DNA from: Pseudoxanthomonas winnipegensis | GTDB taxonomy: Bacteria; Pseudomonadota; Gammaproteobacteria; Xanthomonadales; Xanthomonadaceae | NCBI RefSeq assembly: GCF_004283755.1 | Contig: NZ_SHMH01000002.1 | Span: 186,001 to 250,000 of the forward strand | DNA: 64,000 nt | Reading direction: 5' to 3' | Shown here: piece by piece, positions 58,766-64,000 of the stretch | How positions within the stretch are numbered: position 1 is the first letter of the stretch | How the letters are laid out: each line of letters opens with the position of its first letter | The notes under the pieces: generated by a model | The model's input: the letters and a program-made list of their open reading frames with translations, nothing else | What the model was told of the DNA's origin: nothing | Database searches by the model: none | Translations under genes and position numbers: made by a program

Positions 58766-58877
58766 GGGTTGGATGACGAGGCGCGGTTAGATGGCCGCTG
58801 GGGGTTGGAGCGCCAAGCCGTGGATCGCGGGTTGCATCGCACCCGAAAACCAAGCACATGCGGCACATCCCACCCCC

Positions 58878-60695
58878 TCATCCCCTGCCTTCAATCTCCG
58901 CCAGCGTCGACAGCGCCATGACATGCGCCAGATGGCTCAACCCCTGCGGCGTGTTGCCCAGCAAGGCGCCGGTGCCCGGGTCGATCATCTCGCTCATCAC
59001 CCCATTGCATGGCGTCAGCGCCTGGCCCAGGCGTTCCAGCCGGCGCCGCGCCTCCTGCGGATCGCCCAGGCGCGCGTAGCTCTCCGCGATCCAGAACGAG
59101 CACGCCAGGAAGCAGCCTTCCTCCTGATCCATGCCGCTGTAGCGATAGTGGAAATCGCCGGCGCCCAGCTCCCGGTCCAGCGCCGCCATCGTCAGCTTCA
59201 ACCGCTCCGGTCCGTCGAAGCCGAAGCGCGCCGCCAGCGCGATGGCCGCGTCCAGCTTGTCGCTGCCCGGGTACATCGCGAAGGCCTGCAGGTCCTCGGA
59301 CCAGCAGTGCGTCTCGATCCAGTCCTTGATGCGATCGCGCTCGCGGCCCCAGCGGTCGCGGCAGGTGGTCGGCAACTGGCCCTGGTCGGCCAGTTCGACC
59401 GCGCGCGCCAGCGCCTGCCAGCAGCTGACCTTGGACATGGTGTAGTCCTGCAGCTCCTGCAGCTCCCACATCCCTGAATCGGGCAGGCGCCAGCGGTCGG
59501 CGCATTCGTCGGCGATGTGCGAGAGCAGCTCGGCGCTGGCCGGGTCCAGGATGTTGCCGCAGTCGACGAAGCAGTACGCGGTCTCGAAGATGTCGCCGTA
59601 GATGCCGTGCTGGTGCTGGGCGCCGGCCAGGTTGCCTCTCACCACCGGCTGGCTGCCGCGATAGCCCGGTGCGCGCAGTTCCGACACGTCCGGCACCAGG
59701 GCGCCGTCCAGGGTGAAGACCACGCGCGAGCCATGCCGGCGCAGCTGGCGCAGCAGCCAGGTGAAGGCGGCCTTGGACTCGGCCTCCAGCCCCGCCGCCA
59801 GGAAGGCCTGGATGGTGTAGCCCGCGTCGCGGATCCAGGCGTAGCGATAGTCGTAGTTCTTGTGCCCGCCGATGCGCTCGGGCAGCGAGGTCGTGGCGGC
59901 CGCGGCGATCGCGCCGGAGGGCGAGTACAGCAGCAGCTTCAGCGCCAGGGCGCTGCGCACGAAGGCCTCGCGCTGGTCGCCGTTGAAGGACACGTTGCGC
60001 GCCCAGTCGCGCCACTCGCGGTCGGTCAGGTCGATGCGGCCGTCGATCTCCTCGATGGTCGGGGCCACCAGCGGCTCCTCCTCGCCGACCACCAGTGCCA
60101 CGGTGATGCGCTCGCCGGCGCTCACCTCCACCATGCCGCAGGCGCCGGCGTCGGACCAGGCGATGTCGAGGCGGTCGTGGTGGATCATCAGTCCCAGCAG
60201 CCGCTCGACATGGAAGACGGTGTGCGGGCCGATGCGCGAGTGGTACGGGTTGGCGTTGCGCGCGCGCATGCCCAGCTTCATCTCCAGCCCGAAGCGCACC
60301 TGCCCGCGCAAGCCGTCGATGCGCCGGGCCAGCTCGGACCAGGGCAGGCGGCCGGCGTTGCCGCTGTTGAGCGACTCGGTCAGCGTCGCCTCGCCGGTGT
60401 CGGTGGTGAAGGTGGTCACCAGCACGTTGCTGTCCGGCAGGTAGCGGCGCCGGGCGGTGAACGCGCCCTCCGGCGCCAGGGTGAAGTGGCCGCCCTCCGG
60501 GCCGTCGAGCAGCCGGTCGAACAGCGGCGGGCTGTCCATGTTCGGCGCGCACCACCAGTCCAGGCCGCCATCGAGCCCGCTCAGCGCCACCGAGCGGCCC
60601 TCCCCCAGCGCGCCGTAATGCGCGATCGGCAGCACCCCCTCCACGCGCTGCGGCGCGCTGGCGCCGGTCTGGGCCCCGCGCGCGTCAGCCGACAT
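58878..60695 (-). CDS. Glycoside hydrolase family 15 (glucoamylase or trehalase type)
   Basis: GH15 enzymes remove glucose from alpha-glucans or split trehalose. The 605-residue product has the N-terminal super-sandwich ([19 protein letters not shown]) and an (alpha/alpha)6 barrel with [22 protein letters not shown], catalytic [21 protein letters not shown], and [20 protein letters not shown] near the C-terminus. No signal peptide is seen, so it acts in the cytoplasm. It is divergent from folE. With GlgX in the same window it may serve glucan or trehalose use. Confidence 0.9.
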   Translation of the reverse strand: MSADARGAQTGASAPQRVEGVLPIAHYGALGEGRSVALSGLDGGLDWWCAPNMDSPPLFDRLLDGPEGGHFTLAPEGAFTARRRYLPDSNVLVTTFTTDTGEATLTESLNSGNAGRLPWSELARRIDGLRGQVRFGLEMKLGMRARNANPYHSRIGPHTVFHVERLLGLMIHHDRLDIAWSDAGACGMVEVSAGERITVALVVGEEEPLVAPTIEEIDGRIDLTDREWRDWARNVSFNGDQREAFVRSALALKLLLYSPSGAIAAAATTSLPERIGGHKNYDYRYAWIRDAGYTIQAFLAAGLEAESKAAFTWLLRQLRRHGSRVVFTLDGALVPDVSELRAPGYRGSQPVVRGNLAGAQHQHGIYGDIFETAYCFVDCGNILDPASAELLSHIADECADRWRLPDSGMWELQELQDYTMSKVSCWQALARAVELADQGQLPTTCRDRWGRERDRIKDWIETHCWSEDLQAFAMYPGSDKLDAAIALAARFGFDGPERLKLTMAALDRELGAGDFHYRYSGMDQEEGCFLACSFWIAESYARLGDPQEARRRLERLGQALTPCNGVMSEMIDPGTGALLGNTPQGLSHLAHVMALSTLAEIEGRG

Positions 60696-60916
60696 GGCGC
60701 GGGCCGGTGCGGGAGGTGCGCGGGCACCGGGCAGGGGAGGGCGTCATGCCGGCATCTTTTCGTTGGGCGGGTGGGCCCTGGACGTTAGGGGCGCCGCTGC
60801 CCAGGCCGGGTGAAGGTGGCCGGGCAACACGGCGTTGCGCCGCGCGCGCGGGCGCGGCGCCGGCCGGTCCGGTACGATGCCCGCCCCCTTTGGTGGTGCA
60901 GCAGAAGGCTGTTCCG

Positions 60917-61519
60917 ATGAGCGAATCCGACAACACCCGCGGCGGCGTCAGCCGCGACCAGGCCGAGGATGCCGTGCGCACCCTGCTGCGCTGGGCCGGC
61001 GAGGACCCGCAGCGCGAAGGCCTGCTGGACACGCCCAAGCGCGTAGCCAAGGCCTATGGCGACTGGTTCAGCGGCTACCAGCGCGACCCGCACGAGTACC
61101 TGGCGCGCACCTTCGAGGAAGTGGCCGGCTACGACGAGCTGATCGTGCTGCGCGACATTGAGTACGAAAGCCATTGCGAGCACCACATGGCGCCGATCAT
61201 CGGCAAGGTCCATGTCGGCTACCTGCCCGACGGCAAGGTGGTGGGCATCAGCAAGCTGGCGCGCGTGGTCGATGCCTACGCCCGGCGCTTCCAGGTGCAG
61301 GAGAAGATGACCGCGCAGATCGCCCAGTGCATCCAGGACGTGTTGCAGCCGCGCGGCGTGGGCGTGGTGGTCGAGGGCGCGCACGAGTGCATGACCACCC
61401 GCGGCGTGCACAAGCGCGGGGTCAGCATGGTCACCTCCAAGATGCTGGGCGCCTTCCGCGAGGACGCGCGCACCCGCGCCGAGTTCCTGCGCTTCATCGA
61501 GGTCGGCGGCAAGCGCTGA
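60917..61519 (+). CDS. folE: GTP cyclohydrolase I
   Basis: First step of tetrahydrofolate synthesis: GTP to 7,8-dihydroneopterin triphosphate. From ATG 60917 the product is 200 residues. Key motifs are [12 protein letters not shown] with zinc ligands Cys and His, [21 protein letters not shown] text (here [17 protein letters not shown]), and [17 protein letters not shown]. The in-frame upstream extension to 60707 is not conserved. A GCGCTGAC/GTCAGCGC inverted repeat around 61514-61535 follows the gene. Confidence 0.95.
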   Translation: MSESDNTRGGVSRDQAEDAVRTLLRWAGEDPQREGLLDTPKRVAKAYGDWFSGYQRDPHEYLARTFEEVAGYDELIVLRDIEYESHCEHHMAPIIGKVHVGYLPDGKVVGISKLARVVDAYARRFQVQEKMTAQIAQCIQDVLQPRGVGVVVEGAHECMTTRGVHKRGVSMVTSKMLGAFREDARTRAEFLRFIEVGGKR

Positions 61520-61593
61520 CCGGATCGTCAGCGCCGCATCGGCGCCGCGCTGGCTAGGATCGCGCTGGAGCCCCCACCGCCCAGGCAATCGCC

Positions 61594-62133
61594 ATGACCC
61601 AGGTCGAGACCGCGCGCTACAGCCGGCGCGCCCGCATCTTCCACTGGACGACCTTCGCCCTGGTCGTCGCCGCCTACGTGACCATCAACCTGCGCAAGGC
61701 CTTCGAGCGCGGCAGCGACGCGCGCATGCTGGTGGTCGAGTCGCATTTCCTCATCGGCATCGCGGTGCTGCTGGTGGTGCTGCCGCGGCTGGCGGCGCGG
61801 CTGGGCGAGCGCGCGCCGCCGATCGTGCCGCCGCTGCCACGCTGGATGCAGCGCGCCGGCGATGCCACGCATGTGCTGCTCTATGCCTTCCTGATCGTGC
61901 AGCCGCTGCTGGGCATCGTCGCGCGCCTGGCCACGGGCCGGGGCATCGGCCTGCCGTTCACCGACTGGGCGATCCCGTCCTTCTTCGGCACCCACGAGCA
62001 CCTGGCGCACACCCTGGAATCGGCCCATGTCTGGCTGGGCGAGGCGTTCTACTGGGTGATCGGCCTGCACATCCTGGCGGCCCTGTTCCACCTGCTGGTG
62101 CGGCGGGACAACGCCCTGCAACGCATGACCTGA
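61594..62133 (+). CDS. Cytochrome b561 family membrane protein
   Basis: The 179-residue product has four hydrophobic segments, beginning with RIFHWTTFALVVAAYVTINL. The histidines typical of bacterial b561 heme ligation are in FHW, SHFLIG, THVLLYAF and GLHILAALFHLL. These proteins move electrons between quinones and superoxide or other acceptors at the inner membrane. It follows folE by 74 bp. Confidence 0.88.
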   Translation: MTQVETARYSRRARIFHWTTFALVVAAYVTINLRKAFERGSDARMLVVESHFLIGIAVLLVVLPRLAARLGERAPPIVPPLPRWMQRAGDATHVLLYAFLIVQPLLGIVARLATGRGIGLPFTDWAIPSFFGTHEHLAHTLESAHVWLGEAFYWVIGLHILAALFHLLVRRDNALQRMT

Positions 62134-62142
62134 TCGGGTGTG

Positions 62143-62148
62143 TATACT
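62143..62148 (+). promoter_or_regulatory. Candidate -10 box for the mntP riboswitch transcript
   Basis: TATACT with preceding GTGTG lies about 45 bp before the riboswitch core, just after the cytochrome gene stop. No good -35 was found, so it is tentative. Confidence 0.4.
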
Positions 62149-62184
62149 GCGCGCCCCCGAAAGGCGCTCAGTGCGGCTGACGGG

Positions 62185-62340
62185 GTCTCCTTGGGGAGTA
62201 GCCAGCGTCCGCCCAACAGCGCACGCGTAGCCGTCAACACACTTGGCCTGTACCGGCCATGGCGGATGCAACCACACCGGTTGGCGAGACCAGCGAGCAG
62301 TCCAGCACGGCTGATGGCCGGCGTGTTGGGCGGTTCGTGT
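62185..62340 (+). ncRNA. yybP-ykoY manganese riboswitch upstream of mntP
   Basis: The conserved blocks of the Mn2+-sensing yybP-ykoY class can be read in order: CCTTGGGGAGTAGCC (from 62189), GCCGTCAACACACTTG (62230-62245), GCAACCACACCGG and TTGGCGAGACC (62268-62291). The order and sequence match the mntP leader of E. coli. The 80 bases after the aptamer would hold the expression platform. It switches mntP on at high manganese. Confidence 0.92.
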
Positions 62341-62373
62341 CGTCCGCATTCCCGGCCTGGTGTTCCAACCCCC

Positions 62374-62958
62374 ATGAACCCGATTTCCATCCTCCTGCTC
62401 GGTCTGGCCATGTCCACCGATGCGTTCGCCGCCGCCCTGGGCAAGGGCGCGGCCATGGCCAAGCCCACGCTCGCCCAGGCGCTGCGCGTCGGCCTGATCT
62501 TCGGCGTGGTCGAAGCCATCACCCCGGTGATCGGCTGGCTGATCGGCTCGGCCGCCTCCAAGTACGTGGAGCGCTTCGACCACTGGATTGCCTTCGTCCT
62601 GCTCGGCGCGCTGGGCCTGCACATGATCTGGAAGGCGCTGCACGAAGACGACGAGGATGCCGCCGAGGCCGGCGAGAACCGCCACGGCAATATCGTCACC
62701 CTGGCCCTGACCGGCCTGGCCACCAGCATCGATGCGATGGCCGTGGGCGTGGGCCTGGCCTTCGTGCAGGTGCCGATCTACCTGGTGGCCGGCGTGATCG
62801 GCCTGTGCACCTTCACCATGGTCACCATCGGCGTGCTGGCCGGGCGCGCGCTGGGCGCGGTGATCGGCCGCCGCGCCGAGCTGGTCGGCGGCGTGATCCT
62901 GATCCTGGTCGGCGCGGCGATCCTCTACGAACACCTCAGCGGCGCGGCCGGTGGCTAA
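62374..62958 (+). CDS. mntP: MntP manganese efflux pump
   Basis: The 194-residue product has six membrane segments and the two DxxA-type repeats: [16 protein letters not shown] and [13 protein letters not shown], with Asp residues essential for Mn2+ transport. It starts at ATG 62374, after the riboswitch. The last bases overlap the next gene. It protects the cell from manganese excess. Confidence 0.95.
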   Translation: MNPISILLLGLAMSTDAFAAALGKGAAMAKPTLAQALRVGLIFGVVEAITPVIGWLIGSAASKYVERFDHWIAFVLLGALGLHMIWKALHEDDEDAAEAGENRHGNIVTLALTGLATSIDAMAVGVGLAFVQVPIYLVAGVIGLCTFTMVTIGVLAGRALGAVIGRRAELVGGVILILVGAAILYEHLSGAAGG

Positions 62959-63349
62959 GCCGGCACCGAAGGCGTGCCCCTGCGACAGCGGCGCGCCCTA
63001 CGCGCGCTGCTGCGGCCCGCTGCACGGCGGCGCGCCGGCAGCGGATGCCGCGGCGCTGATGCGTTCGCGCTACAGCGCCTATGTGCTGGGCGAGGCCGAC
63101 TACCTGCGCGCCAGCTGGCATCCGTCCACGCGTCCGGCGCAGCTGTCGCTGGCCGACGCGCCCGGCCAGCGCACCGTCTGGCTGGGGCTGAAGGTGGAAT
63201 CGCAGACCGTCACCGGCGCCGACACCGCCGAGGTGGTGTTCACCGCGCGGCTGCGCGTGGGCGGCGGCTCGGCCCAGCGCATGCACGAACGCAGCCGCTT
63301 CGTGCGCGAAGGCGGTCACTGGTTCTACGTGGACGGCGACGTCGGCTGA
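62951..63349 (+). CDS. YchJ-like SEC-C motif protein
   Basis: The GTG start at 62951 overlaps the mntP stop by 8 bp. The 132-residue product has an N-terminal zinc-binding segment [19 protein letters not shown] (SEC-C-like), then [27 protein letters not shown] and a beta-rich remainder ending [10 protein letters not shown]. This is the UPF0225/YchJ type, whose function is unknown. Confidence 0.85.
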   Translation: MAKPAPKACPCDSGAPYARCCGPLHGGAPAADAAALMRSRYSAYVLGEADYLRASWHPSTRPAQLSLADAPGQRTVWLGLKVESQTVTGADTAEVVFTARLRVGGGSAQRMHERSRFVREGGHWFYVDGDVG

Positions 63350-63515
63350 AAGCGGCGCGGCGCGCGCGCACGAAGTGGCGGTCAAGACCAGCCGCGCGCG
63401 ATGCAGCGTTGCAGTGCTGCGGTGGGTTTCTCGCGCAACGGGTCTAGCATCTGTCGCATGACGTTGCGCCTTAGTGCGCGCGCTTTCTTCGACACTTCGC
63501 CAAGGAGACTCCCCC

Positions 63516-64000
63516 ATGTCCCAAGCCCACGGCTATGCCGCGACTTCCGCCGATGCGCCGCTGGCGCCGTTCGTGTTCGAACGTCGCACCCCCGGTCCGC
63601 ACGATGTGCAGATGGACATCCTGTACTGCGGCATCTGCCATTCGGACCTGCACACCGCCCGTAACGAGTGGCAGAACACGATCTTTCCCTCGGTGCCGGG
63701 CCACGAGATCGTCGGCCGTGTCACCGCCGTCGGCAGTGAGGTCAAGGGCTTCAAGGTCGGCGACCTGGCCGGCGTCGGCTGCATGGTGGACAGCTGCCGC
63801 ACCTGCCCTTCCTGCGCGGCGGGTGAGGAACAGTACTGCGACAACGGCTTCACCGGCACCTACAACGGCCCGCTGTTCGGCGGCGGCGAGAACACCTACG
63901 GTGGTTACTCGGACCATGTCGTGGTCGACGAGCGCTACGTGCTGCGCGTGACCCACGGCACCGACAACCTGGCCGCGGTCGCGCCGCTGCTGTGCGCCGG
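63516..64000 (+). CDS. Zinc-dependent NAD(P) alcohol dehydrogenase (3' end cut by window edge)
   Basis: ATG 63516 follows a clear AAGGAGAC. The visible 161 codons show the medium-chain dehydrogenase start: catalytic CGICHSDLH, GHEIVGRVTAVG, and the structural-zinc loop SCRTCPSCAAGEEQYC. The YahK/CAD-type sequence suggests reduction of aldehydes to alcohols with NADPH. The cofactor domain lies outside the window. Confidence 0.9.
   Translation, partial: MSQAHGYAATSADAPLAPFVFERRTPGPHDVQMDILYCGICHSDLHTARNEWQNTIFPSVPGHEIVGRVTAVGSEVKGFKVGDLAGVGCMVDSCRTCPSCAAGEEQYCDNGFTGTYNGPLFGGGENTYGGYSDHVVVDERYVLRVTHGTDNLAAVAPLLCA

Noticed and set aside
58891-60788. Long frames overlapping the GH15 gene in other frames and on the other strand
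   Set aside because: Composition is typical of shadow frames, and the GH15 frame has the conserved catalytic motifs.

Overview
The window is GC-rich, densely coding DNA from a gammaproteobacterium, most likely a member of the Xanthomonadaceae/Lysobacteraceae (Stenotrophomonas, Pseudoxanthomonas, Lysobacter or relatives). This rests on the Mla lipid-transport operon, a candidate type IV secretion effector with an XVIPCD-like C-terminus, and the many dispersed palindromic repeats (CCCGCGAA-CGCGGG and AGCGGAGCTTGCTCCGCT types) seen in these genera. The genus cannot be fixed from the sequence alone.

Layout. 1-3629 holds the minus-strand mlaFEDCB-mlaA operon for retrograde phospholipid transport. 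4028-20868 is a Mu-like transposable prophage remnant. Its ends (TGT...ACA), paired inverted transposase-type sites and a 6-bp target duplication can be read directly. The leftward early operon (ATPase B to Mor) meets the rightward distal-tail cassette at a CATG junction near 11990. Transposase A, repressor, lysis, packaging, head and tape-measure genes are missing, so it is an internally deleted element. 21144-31598 holds an NTF2-like gene and recC-recB-recD; recB and recD both carry in-frame repeat DNA inside their coding sequences.

31604-40058 is an accessory region. It contains a candidate XVIPCD effector preceded by two lipoproteins, an AT-rich island with a coiled-coil membrane protein, an Mrr-type nuclease with membrane anchor and zinc finger, a small XRE regulator, a divergent MarR/SDR pair with two readable operators, and a candidate peptidoglycan amidase effector whose gene overlaps a lipoprotein gene. 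Both effector-like genes sit next to lipoprotein genes, as expected for interbacterial toxin/immunity modules; no secretion machinery lies in the window.

40299-63349 is mostly ordinary chromosome: GNAT, a TonB-like membrane protein, a PAS protein running into a repeat, GST, LysR/SDR, M61 peptidase, MarR, GlgX, SDR, a catalase-family protein, an operon of hydrolase-small-subunit fusion plus GMC dehydrogenase plus SDR, GH15, FolE, cytochrome b561, a manganese riboswitch with mntP, and a YchJ-like gene. A zinc alcohol dehydrogenase runs off the right edge. Intergenic spaces here are full of repeats: 7-bp and 13-bp tandem arrays, a 298-bp tandem duplication and a four-unit 136-bp array. No tRNA, rRNA, CRISPR array or intact insertion sequence was seen.
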